In this document: positions 1-7,274 of the stretch, one piece after another | How the letters are laid out: every line of letters begins with the position of its first letter | How positions within the stretch are numbered: the stretch's first letter is position 1 | Assembly (NCBI GenBank): GCA_964522605.1 | Contig: CAZFWV010000114.1 | Coordinates: 1-18,546, forward strand | DNA from: CAVZLD01 sp964522605 | Lineage (GTDB): Bacteria > Planctomycetota > Planctomycetia > Pirellulales > Pirellulaceae | DNA length: 18,546 nt | Reading direction: 5' to 3' | Notes under the pieces: model-generated | The model's database searches: none | Told to the model about the DNA's origin: nothing | Seen by the model: the letters and a program-made list of their open reading frames with translations, nothing else | Made by a program: the position numbers and the translations under genes

Positions 1-24
1 CGTCAAGGTGACAAGGCAAATAAG

Positions 25-2838
25 ATGCAACATTGGAAACTGCTTGTGATCTGGATGGTGACGATTCCTGCGGTGGCTGGCCAGGCGCTTGATCTGGCAG
101 GGGACTGGCGTCTGCGGCTGGATCCACAGGATGCCGGGCTTGGCGCCAGATGGTTTTCCGCTCCGATCATCGCCGATGACCGGATCGCTCTGCCGGCGAC
201 GACGGATCAGGCCGGGTTCGGATTTCCGCTCGATGTGGAAACGATGACGCACCCAGTACCGTTCCCGGTGACGACGCGTTTTCCCGCGGCCAACGAGCCA
301 GTGCGGGCGGATGAGCACGGGTACCTGGTTCGCAAATTCCTCTTTGTCGGCCCTGCCTGGTACGAGCGGGAAGTACAGATTCCCGCGACGTGGGCCGGAC
401 GCCCGGTGACGCTTCAATTGGAGCGGGCGATGTGGAAAACCGACGTGTGGTTCGACGGAGTACCCGTGGGTTCTTGTGACAGTTTAGTGGCCGAGCACCG
501 ATACGAATGGGGGCCGTTGACCCCGGGCCTCCACCGAATCACCGTACGTGTCGACAATCGTATGCTCTACAATCTGGCCACCGTCACGCATGCATACGGG
601 CCAGAGACTCAGTCGCGTTGGAACGGGTTGGTCGGTGCGCTCACCCTGCATGTTCACCCGCGGGTGTCGATCCGCTCAATCGATATCGCTCCCGCATCGA
701 ATCGTTGCTCCGTACAGGCCCGAATGCGGCTGGTCAGCATCGAGGATCAAGAGACACTCGTGCCGGTTCAGCTTCAATTGCTTCCTGAAGATCGCGAGCA
801 GCCGATCGCAGACCAAGTGGTAGAGTTGCCCTGTCCAAATGGTGAGAGTTTTCACGACGTCGCGCTGCAGTGGAATCAACCGGCGCAGGCTTGGAATGAA
901 TTCACACCGGTTCGTTATCGACTCCGAGCGATCTGGAAGAACCAAGATGGCTCAAGGGATCAGATCGAAATTCCTTTTGGGTTTCGCCACGTCGAGCAAG
1001 TTGGCCGGCAGATTCAGCTCAACGGTCGGCGGGTGTTTCTGCGCGGTACGCTCGATTGTTGCGTTTATCCGCGAACCGGGCACCCACCGACCGATGTCGC
1101 CGAATGGGAACGAATTCTGACGACAATCAAAGAATATGGATTCAATCATGTCCGATTTCACACCTGGTGTCCGCCGAATGCCGCGTTTGAGGCAGCCGAT
1201 CGTCTCGGCGTCTACCTGCAGGCCGAAACGCCGGCCTGGATCGATGACTGGATCATCAACACGGTGACGAAGCCGCAAGGAATTGGGCATGATCCTGCGG
1301 TGAACGACTTTCTGCGCAACGAGCTTTCCCGGATGTCGAAGGCGTATGGAAATCACCCCTCATTCTTGCTCTGCGCGATCGGAAACGAGTTCGGCATGCA
1401 GAGTACGGATTGGGACGAGGTGAGCGAAATGGTCAAAGAGATCAAGGAGGTCGATCCTCGGCGTCTCTACGCGGCGTGCGGTGCTCGGCGGCATCTGGAG
1501 GAGGATGATTATTGGTTCACCCACCAGACGGGAGTCCGTGCGCGCGGCGTTGGGCCGGCGCACACGGACTGGGATTTTCAGGCGGCGGCCGAGGCCGCGT
1601 CGGTACCGGTGATTGCTCATGAAACCGGGCAGCGGCCCGTGTATCCGGATTACGAAACGCTTCTACCCAAATTCACCGGTCCCTTGCTGCCGCTGAATTA
1701 CGATCGCTATCGACGAGCCTGTCAGGCGGCGGGATTATCCGATCAAGTCCGAGATTTTGTGCGATCTTCGGCACGATTCCAGTACGTGCAATATAAGGCC
1801 GAGCACGAGGCGATGCTCCGATCACCCGATTACGCGGGTTATCAATTGCTGATGCTGAATGACTTCACGGGGCAGAGCGAAGCACTCGTCGGAATCCTCG
1901 ATCCGTTTGGGGAATCGAAAGGTGTTCTCGAGGCGAGCGAGGTGCGTGCCTGGAATGCTCCCACGGTACTGCTGGCGCGGTTTCCTCGCTACGTGTGGAG
2001 TGCGAACGAGACGTTCCACGCCCGATTGGAGATTGCTCATTACGGTGAGTGCGATCTGTCGGCGGGACCCGTGGAGTGGACCTTGCAGGCCGAGGATGGC
2101 CAGCCGGTTGCACAAGGCCAACTCGATGTCGAACACGTGGTGACCGGCCGACTATCCGATCTGGGCGACGTGACGGTACCGCTGGACACGATCCGTGTGC
2201 CGATTGCGTTAAGTTTCCTCGTGCGCTTTGCCGGGCTACAAAATCGTTGGAACCTTTGGGTCTATCCGCATGCGGAAACGCAGAATGAGCCGGAAGACAT
2301 CCGGATCGCGACGACGCTCGACGAGGACGTGCGAAGCAGATTGCGCGCAGGGGGGAAGGTCGTTCTGCTGGCGCACGGTGCTCGCAGTCCGTTCGCCGCG
2401 CAAACCGGTTATGAATCCGTGTATTGGTCGGCGGGATGGTGGGGCAATAAGTTCTCATCCTTGGGAGTGTTCTGTGACCCGACGCATCCTGCACTGGCCG
2501 CCTTCCCGAATGCGGGTTGGAGCGACTGGCAATGGCATGACTTGTGCCAGAATGCGACCACCTTCGACATCACGGAGGCACCGACAGCACTCGAACCCAT
2601 CGTGCAACCCGTGCCGGACTTTCATTACAACACTCGTTTGGGACATGTCTTTGAAGGCCGAGTGGAGGGCGGCGCTCTGCTCGTGTGTGGCTATGACCTG
2701 TCGAGCGACCTTGAAACGCGTCGGGCGGCGCGTCAGTTTCGCCGCAGCTTGTTGCGCTATGCCGCGAGTGAATCGTTCCGGCCCTCGGTTGAGCTTTCCT
2801 GGGCCTGGCTGCAGCGACTGTTGGGATCGTCTGAGTGA
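25..2838 (+). CDS. Secreted glycoside hydrolase family 2 protein (beta-galactosidase/beta-glucuronidase type)
   Basis: A 937-residue retaining beta-glycosidase of the GH2 superfamily, probably exported. Residues 1-20 form a signal peptide (hydrophobic stretch ending AVAGQA). Residues about 95-210 look like the GH2 sugar-binding jelly roll (a YEREVQIP strand, then WKTDVWFDG), and 212-325 like the Ig-like domain. The TIM barrel starts near 326, with the typical LNG-x-x-VFLRG entry and an NHVRFHTWCPP segment near 374-384. The likely acid/base is E455 in AIGNEFG and the likely nucleophile E533 in AHETGQ; both are in expected places. Residues about 660-760 are an extra beta domain. Residues about 770-937 look like a class-I glutamine-amidotransferase-like (non-catalytic) fold, as seen at the end of some beta-galactosidases. 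The start has a weak AAGG upstream, and no promoter can be seen because the window begins 24 nt before it. The substrate cannot be read from sequence. The GH2 assignment is secure; the sugar is unknown. Confidence 0.9.
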   Translation: MQHWKLLVIWMVTIPAVAGQALDLAGDWRLRLDPQDAGLGARWFSAPIIADDRIALPATTDQAGFGFPLDVETMTHPVPFPVTTRFPAANEPVRADEHGYLVRKFLFVGPAWYEREVQIPATWAGRPVTLQLERAMWKTDVWFDGVPVGSCDSLVAEHRYEWGPLTPGLHRITVRVDNRMLYNLATVTHAYGPETQSRWNGLVGALTLHVHPRVSIRSIDIAPASNRCSVQARMRLVSIEDQETLVPVQLQLLPEDREQPIADQVVELPCPNGESFHDVALQWNQPAQAWNEFTPVRYRLRAIWKNQDGSRDQIEIPFGFRHVEQVGRQIQLNGRRVFLRGTLDCCVYPRTGHPPTDVAEWERILTTIKEYGFNHVRFHTWCPPNAAFEAADRLGVYLQAETPAWIDDWIINTVTKPQGIGHDPAVNDFLRNELSRMSKAYGNHPSFLLCAIGNEFGMQSTDWDEVSEMVKEIKEVDPRRLYAACGARRHLEEDDYWFTHQTGVRARGVGPAHTDWDFQAAAEAASVPVIAHETGQRPVYPDYETLLPKFTGPLLPLNYDRYRRACQAAGLSDQVRDFVRSSARFQYVQYKAEHEAMLRSPDYAGYQLLMLNDFTGQSEALVGILDPFGESKGVLEASEVRAWNAPTVLLARFPRYVWSANETFHARLEIAHYGECDLSAGPVEWTLQAEDGQPVAQGQLDVEHVVTGRLSDLGDVTVPLDTIRVPIALSFLVRFAGLQNRWNLWVYPHAETQNEPEDIRIATTLDEDVRSRLRAGGKVVLLAHGARSPFAAQTGYESVYWSAGWWGNKFSSLGVFCDPTHPALAAFPNAGWSDWQWHDLCQNATTFDITEAPTALEPIVQPVPDFHYNTRLGHVFEGRVEGGALLVCGYDLSSDLETRRAARQFRRSLLRYAASESFRPSVELSWAWLQRLLGSSE

Positions 2839-3150
2839 ACCGGAAGTCCGTCGAGCGACGAGGCGGGAGTGGAACGCGGGGCGGCGTTACCCGCTCATCG
2901 AAGGCCCATTTCATCTAACCTGGCGCAATCGTTCTGTTGTTACGCACAAGTGGTGCGGGATCAAAGATCAAGAAAAGGAACCGCGGATCGAACGGATACA
3001 ACGGATGTTCGCGGATCTGTCCGTGCTGATCCGTCCCCTCCGTCGAATCCGTGGTTCCTCTGCCTGTTGTCGATCAGGTTTCTCGAAAAGGCAGAATCAC
3101 CGCCTTACGCTGATCCGTGCTTGGCATGCATATTTTCCCCCGAGCCTTCG
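2839..3150. other. Convergent intergenic spacer
   Basis: This 312-nt spacer lies between the 3' ends of the GH2 gene and the ABC importer operon. Apart from the palindromic repeat at 2977-3058, I see no credible gene and no hairpin followed by a T-tract in either direction. An open frame on the plus strand runs through here and on into the operon, but it is antisense to the conserved binding protein and has no recognisable domain. Confidence 0.6.
2977..3058. repeat. 82-bp imperfect palindrome with phased CGGAT/ATCCG units
   Basis: The element starts GGAACCGCGGAT and ends ATCCGTGGTTCC. About 27 of the outer 39 positions of the two arms pair. In the left arm CGGAT recurs at 2984, 2993, 3002 and 3012. 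In the right arm TCCG recurs at 3020, 3030, 3039 and 3048. The spacing is therefore 9-10 nt and mirror-symmetric. The last 14 bases (ATCCGTGGTTCCTC, 3047-3060) recur exactly at 11575-11588, directly after an assembly gap. It sits between two convergent genes, so it could act as a bidirectional structured 3' end, or be a dispersed REP/MITE-like repeat. There is no T-tract, so a classical terminator is not supported. Confidence 0.75.
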
Positions 3151-4128
3151 CTACCACTGTTCCTTCAGGCGGTTTTCGTCCTGCAACGAGTCTTCGTAGT
3201 AGTAATGGGCGCAGGGAATGAACTGCTTCTTAGAGATTTCCTCGCCGTTGAGATATTGGATGAAGGCTTCGACGGTCCCGATTGCCATTTTGCGAGGGAA
3301 CTGTTGGGGAGAATCGAACAGTTTCCGTTCAAACACCGCCTGCTTCCCGGCGGGGGAGGCGTCGAAGCCGATGATCGTGATGCGGTCCTGCTTGGCCGCC
3401 TTGGTCACCGCGGCCTGAGCTCCCAGTGCGGACGGATCATTGACGGCAAAGATCCCCACGAGATCTGGATGCGCCTGCAGAATATCAGTGGTAACCGCAT
3501 AGCCGTCATTCTGGTTCCCCTTACCCGAAAGTTCGGTCACGATCTCGAGCTGGCTGCTTTGCTCCTTCAGGAAATCGACAAAACCGTTTCGTCGCAAGAT
3601 GCAGGAAGTGATTTCCGGGAAGGTGATGATGGCGATTTGCCCACGACCGTTGGTTGCCTTCAGCATGCTTTCCGCGGCCAAACGTCCCCCCTGGTAGTTG
3701 TCGCTGCCAATGTGCGAGACGATTGCATCCTGGACTTCATCATTCGTGACTTGGACGTCAAACGTGAACACCGGGATCCCCGCGTCGCGAGCACGCCGCA
3801 CTCCTTCGGCCGCGGCCCGCGAATCCACCGGATTCAGGAAGATCGCATCGTATTCCTGGACGATGAAGTCGTAGACCTGGTTGTTCTGCTTGGCCGGATC
3901 GAGATCACCACTGAGCGCAACCAGTTCATAGCCATACTTGTCTGCCTCCTGTCGCATCACCTCGGCGATCAGTTTGAAGAACGGATTCGACAGATCCATG
4001 CAAGTCATGCCGATGATCTTTGGATTGGGCTGCTCGCTGGATCCCTGTTGCCCGTTTTGCGAACAAGCAGTGGTCAGGATGGCGAGGCAAGTCACTGTGC
4101 AGATTGTCGTCCATGCTTTTCGATTCAT
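3151..4128 (-). CDS. Sugar ABC transporter substrate-binding lipoprotein (RbsB-like)
   Basis: A 325-residue periplasmic binding protein of the ribose/galactose type (Peripla_BP_4-like), which captures a sugar outside the inner membrane and delivers it to the permease. The N-terminus has a short positive region, a hydrophobic stretch and a probable lipid-modified Cys at residue 22 (LTTAC). The family opening MTCMDLSNPFFKLIAEVM matches the typical first strand and helix. Later family segments are AIFLNPVDSRAA, a GSDNYQGGRLAAE hinge segment, AVNDPSALGA and IIGFDASPAG. The start is firm: ATG overlaps the permease stop by 4 nt (ATGA), with GGAG 7 nt upstream (4136-4139). It is the last gene of a three-gene operon, so it is expected to be co-translated with the permease. 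Length is normal. The bound sugar (ribose, rhamnose, xylose, inositol or other) cannot be told from sequence. Confidence 0.92.
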   Translation of the reverse strand: MNRKAWTTICTVTCLAILTTACSQNGQQGSSEQPNPKIIGMTCMDLSNPFFKLIAEVMRQEADKYGYELVALSGDLDPAKQNNQVYDFIVQEYDAIFLNPVDSRAAAEGVRRARDAGIPVFTFDVQVTNDEVQDAIVSHIGSDNYQGGRLAAESMLKATNGRGQIAIITFPEITSCILRRNGFVDFLKEQSSQLEIVTELSGKGNQNDGYAVTTDILQAHPDLVGIFAVNDPSALGAQAAVTKAAKQDRITIIGFDASPAGKQAVFERKLFDSPQQFPRKMAIGTVEAFIQYLNGEEISKKQFIPCAHYYYEDSLQDENRLKEQW

Positions 4129-5549
4129 GAGGAAGCTCCAGCGGTTCGGTGGGGGATGCGGATCCGCAGGAATTTGGCGAAGCCGCCGCTACTGCGAAGC
4201 TTATCGAGCAGAACAGCGAGCAGGATCACTGCTCCCAGTACAACTTGCTGCGTGTAACTTTCCATCCCCAACAGGTTCATGCCGTTTTGAATCACGGAAA
4301 TAATGAAGGCCCCGATCAGGGTGCCGAGAATCCGACCTGTTCCGCCGGCCAGGCTGGTTCCGCCCACAACAACCGCAGCGATCACATATAACTCGTACAT
4401 TTCGCCCATCGTGGGTGTGGCGGCATTCAGCTGCGAGGCTTGAATGCATCCGCCAATTCCGGCCGATAAGGCACTGACGAGATAGACGAACACAACGACG
4501 AACGCGACCGGGACTCCGGAAAGTCTCGCCGCCTCTTCGTTCCCGCCGACCGCATAGATATAGCGCCCCATGCGTGTGTGTGACATGAAAACATGTGCGG
4601 CCGCATAAAAGAGGGTGAGCAGGATGACGGTATGAGGAATTGCGAGCGTATATCCCTGACCAAGCCAGGGCAAGGCCTTCGGAACTTCATAAACGGAGAA
4701 TCCGCCCGTCACCAGAAAGGCGAGCCCGCGTGCCATCATCATGACACTCAGCGTGACGATAAACGGGGCGACACGAAAACGGGCGACGATCATTCCCGCG
4801 ATCGCGCCGATCACTCCGCAGCTCGAAACGCCAACCACGAAGCCGACGAATACCACCCATCCCGGTGCTTCGGTGCCACCGAGTTTTTTCATGAGGAGTG
4901 TGCCGATCACCGCCGATAGGGCAATCAAGCTGCCAACGGACAGATCGATGCCACCGGTCATGATGACCATTGTCATTCCGATCGCGATGATCGCGATGAC
5001 GACGATGCGATCGACGATGGCGAGCAGATTGCTGGCCTTGAGGAAATCGGGCCACAGTCGCGGTTCGGGCGAAAGTCGTGTCCAGCCGGCGGTCGGCGCG
5101 TCGCGGGCCGGTGGCGGTTCGAGCACCCTCCATGTATTGACGGCGCCACTGGTCGCGATGACAGCCGGCGTGAGGTTTTCCGCAGCGACTTCATCGAGAA
5201 CCTGTCGCAGGTCGCGAGGCGTTCCAACCACCACGCGCACATTAGTAAAACCTTGATCCTGCAGTTTCCGCCCGAGGATCTCTGCCAATTCGGCGGACTG
5301 CGTATTCGTGGCGCCGACTGCGAGGATGAGATCCGTTGGGCGATAATCTTGCTGGATTCGTCCCGCCAGTTCGGTTGCGGCGGATTCGCCCTCGGGGACC
5401 TGCCGCTTGAGCGTTAGCGCGCTGAACAGCACGCACAGGGCAAGCAGCACGAGGACCATTCCGTAATCACGAAAGAACCGTTGCAAGGCAAAAGCTCCGC
5501 GCCGAGGGTCAGTGGATCGCCAGCGACATGATTTCTTCTTGGGTTGCAT
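4125..5549 (-). CDS. Sugar ABC transporter permease (RbsC-like) with N-terminal soluble insert
   Basis: The inner-membrane pore subunit of the carbohydrate importer (BPD_transp_2 family). Family hallmarks are GGIDLSVGS (199-207) and the ATPase-contact segment GGNEEAARLSGVPV (335-348), with about eight membrane helices between 178 and 450. At 474 residues it is far longer than the usual 320-350. The extra length is a soluble stretch at about 50-173, between the first membrane helix (31-46) and the second. It alternates strands and helices (LILAVGATN, helix, VRVVVGTP, helix, AVIATSG) and is predicted to face outward. The start is uncertain. The ATG at 5549 overlaps the ATPase gene by 41 nt and lacks a ribosome-binding site. 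A TTG at 5486 (residue 22) has GGAG 8 nt upstream and would remove the overlap. The function is well supported; the role of the insert is unknown. Confidence 0.9.
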   Translation of the reverse strand: MQPKKKSCRWRSTDPRRGAFALQRFFRDYGMVLVLLALCVLFSALTLKRQVPEGESAATELAGRIQQDYRPTDLILAVGATNTQSAELAEILGRKLQDQGFTNVRVVVGTPRDLRQVLDEVAAENLTPAVIATSGAVNTWRVLEPPPARDAPTAGWTRLSPEPRLWPDFLKASNLLAIVDRIVVIAIIAIGMTMVIMTGGIDLSVGSLIALSAVIGTLLMKKLGGTEAPGWVVFVGFVVGVSSCGVIGAIAGMIVARFRVAPFIVTLSVMMMARGLAFLVTGGFSVYEVPKALPWLGQGYTLAIPHTVILLTLFYAAAHVFMSHTRMGRYIYAVGGNEEAARLSGVPVAFVVVFVYLVSALSAGIGGCIQASQLNAATPTMGEMYELYVIAAVVVGGTSLAGGTGRILGTLIGAFIISVIQNGMNLLGMESYTQQVVLGAVILLAVLLDKLRSSGGFAKFLRIRIPHRTAGASS

Positions 5550-7002
5550 TGCGCGGATCGGTAATCTCGCCCCGCACCTGACCGTCGTGCATGACGAGAA
5601 TTCGATCGCTCATTCCCAGCAACTCCGGCAGTTCACTGCTCACCATCAGAATCGCCTTGCCATCTGCCGCAAGTTGGTTGATCAGCAAGTAAATCTCGTA
5701 TTTCGCCCCCACGTCAATTCCTCGCGTCGGCTCGTCGAAGATCACCACGTCTGCGTGACTTGCCAGCCACTTTGCCAGGACGATCTTCTGCTGGTTACCT
5801 CCAGACAGGCTTTGAGCCGGTTGTTCCGCATCGGTGATCTTGATCTTCAGACTCTGGACATACCGGGCAAACTCGACTCGTTCCTTGCGGCCGTCGATGA
5901 ACGGACCGCGGAGGAATCGTCGAAGATTTGGCAACCCAAAGTTTTCGCGAATCGAGTGATTCAGCACAAGACCGAGTCGTTTACGGTCCTCTGTCAGAAG
6001 GCAGATGCGATGGCGCACGGCGTCGCGTGGATGGCGGATCACGACCGGACGCCCGTCGACCCAGATTTGACCCGCGTCAGCCCGGTCGGCACCGAAAATC
6101 AAACGCATGGTCTCGGTCCGTCCCGCGCCAACCAGGCCGGCAAATCCCAAAACTTCGCCCGCATGCGCGACGAAGCTGACGCCTTTCACGTCTCGACCCC
6201 GGGTCAGGCCCGTGACGCGCAACCGTTCCGCGCCTCTTTCCGCACTCTGTTTGGGAAACTCCGACTGCATCGGACGCCCCACCATCTTCTCGATCAGACT
6301 TTCACGTGAGAACTCCTGAATACACCGGTTGGCGACGGCCGCTCCATCGCGCAGAACCAACACGCGATCGGCAATCATGAAGACTTCTTCGAGCCGGTGG
6401 CTGATATAGATGATGCCCAGATTCTGCTGCTTCAATTCGCGGATGACGGAAAAGAGATGCTCCGCCTCCTGGGGACCGAGTGCTGCGGTTGGTTCGTCCA
6501 TCACGAGGATCTGTGCATCGATGGAAAGCGCCTTGGCGATCTCGACCTTTTGCTGCTGGGCAACCGACAGGTCGCGACAGCGGGCTTCCGGATCGATCTG
6601 CAGACGCAGACGGCCGAACAGTTTCTGGACCTCGCGCTTTTCCTCGGCCGCGAGGATTCTTCCGTGACGGGTTTTTTCACGACCAAGAAACAAATTTTCC
6701 CGGACGGTGAGATCCGGAATTAGGTTGAACTCCTGGTAGATCAGCGAAATGCCGGCACGCTGTGCTGTTGCGGGACTATCGCAGCGAATCGGGCAGCCAT
6801 GGAGCAGAATTTCCCCCGCGTCAGGCTGGTGAGCTCCTCCGAGAATCTTCATCAGCGTGCTCTTGCCTGCGCCATTTTCCCCCACCAGGGCTAAAACCTC
6901 ACCGCGACGCAGCTGGAGAGAAACATTCTGCAGAGCCTGCACACCGGGGAACGATTTCTCGATTCCCCGCATTTCGAGCAGCATGACGTTTTCGTGTTCC
7001 AT
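5509..7002 (-). CDS. Sugar ABC transporter ATP-binding protein, tandem NBDs (RbsA-like)
   Basis: A 497-residue protein with two fused nucleotide-binding domains that powers the sugar importer from the cytoplasmic side. NBD1 has an intact Walker A, GENGAGKST (41-49), a signature reading DLSVAQQQK (144-152, degenerate at the usual SGGQ) and Walker B ILVMDEPT (165-172). NBD2 has GLVGAGRTE (289-297) in place of Walker A, a canonical LSGGNQQK signature (399-406) and Walker B VVIFDEPT (419-426). This mix, with a degenerate Walker A in the second half, is normal for RbsA/XylG/MglA-type proteins and is not a defect. It is the first gene of the operon. The start at 7002 has no strong ribosome-binding site; an in-frame ATG at residue 7 is an alternative. 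The transported sugar is unknown. Confidence 0.93.
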   Translation of the reverse strand: MEHENVMLLEMRGIEKSFPGVQALQNVSLQLRRGEVLALVGENGAGKSTLMKILGGAHQPDAGEILLHGCPIRCDSPATAQRAGISLIYQEFNLIPDLTVRENLFLGREKTRHGRILAAEEKREVQKLFGRLRLQIDPEARCRDLSVAQQQKVEIAKALSIDAQILVMDEPTAALGPQEAEHLFSVIRELKQQNLGIIYISHRLEEVFMIADRVLVLRDGAAVANRCIQEFSRESLIEKMVGRPMQSEFPKQSAERGAERLRVTGLTRGRDVKGVSFVAHAGEVLGFAGLVGAGRTETMRLIFGADRADAGQIWVDGRPVVIRHPRDAVRHRICLLTEDRKRLGLVLNHSIRENFGLPNLRRFLRGPFIDGRKERVEFARYVQSLKIKITDAEQPAQSLSGGNQQKIVLAKWLASHADVVIFDEPTRGIDVGAKYEIYLLINQLAADGKAILMVSSELPELLGMSDRILVMHDGQVRGEITDPRNATQEEIMSLAIH

Positions 7003-7056
7003 CCGAACGGGCTGCCTGGTGGGTCAAATTGATTCAACGTCGATTCCGAAACGGCT

Positions 7057-7087
7057 ATATGCCTACTTCGCAAACCGGCATATTGTA
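7057..7087 (-). promoter_or_regulatory. Candidate promoter -10 and operator for the sugar ABC operon
   Basis: A perfect 7-bp inverted repeat ATATGCC (7057-7063) / GGCATAT (7077-7083) with a 13-nt spacer lies 55 nt upstream of the ATPase start. Read on the minus strand, a TACAAT hexamer (7082-7087) abuts and slightly overlaps it, so the repeat would sit at the start of transcription, where a repressor commonly binds. No good -35 lies 16-18 nt further upstream. This is a weak pattern-based call, and no regulator gene is in the window. Confidence 0.35.
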
Positions 7088-7134
7088 ATCTGTCTGCGGC
7101 CGGTGGTGATCGCCGATCCGGCATCGAGTTGTAC

Positions 7135-7162
7135 TTGTTTCACACCTGAGCCTAGATATACT
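7135..7162 (+). promoter_or_regulatory. Candidate sigma70-like promoter for the SulP gene
   Basis: TTGTTT (7135-7140) and TATACT (7157-7162) are separated by 16 nt and face the SulP gene. Transcription would begin near 7169, giving a leader of roughly 105 nt. Each hexamer matches the consensus at four or five positions. The leader contains a short GAGAC/GTCTC inverted repeat with no clear function. Confidence 0.4.
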
Positions 7163-7274
7163 GACTCCGCACGTGGGTAGAGCGGTGGCCAGAGGGCCGT
7201 GTGTCGAGATCGTGACGGAAGTAGAGACGTGTCTCGCTGCACAGGAAGGCCGCAGAATGGAGTAGAGTCGATTC

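Noticed and set aside
2228..3199. Plus-strand open frame of 323 codons overlapping the GH2 gene end
   Set aside because: It lies in another frame of the GH2 gene, is arginine/cysteine rich and lacks motifs.
2869..4257. Long plus-strand open frame of 462 codons
   Set aside because: It is antisense to the well-conserved binding-protein gene, has no recognisable domain and begins in the spacer; it is a GC-rich shadow.
5920..6125. Degenerate Walker A in the second half of the importer ATPase as a defect
   Set aside because: GxxGxGRTE is the normal form in RbsA-type tandem ATPases.
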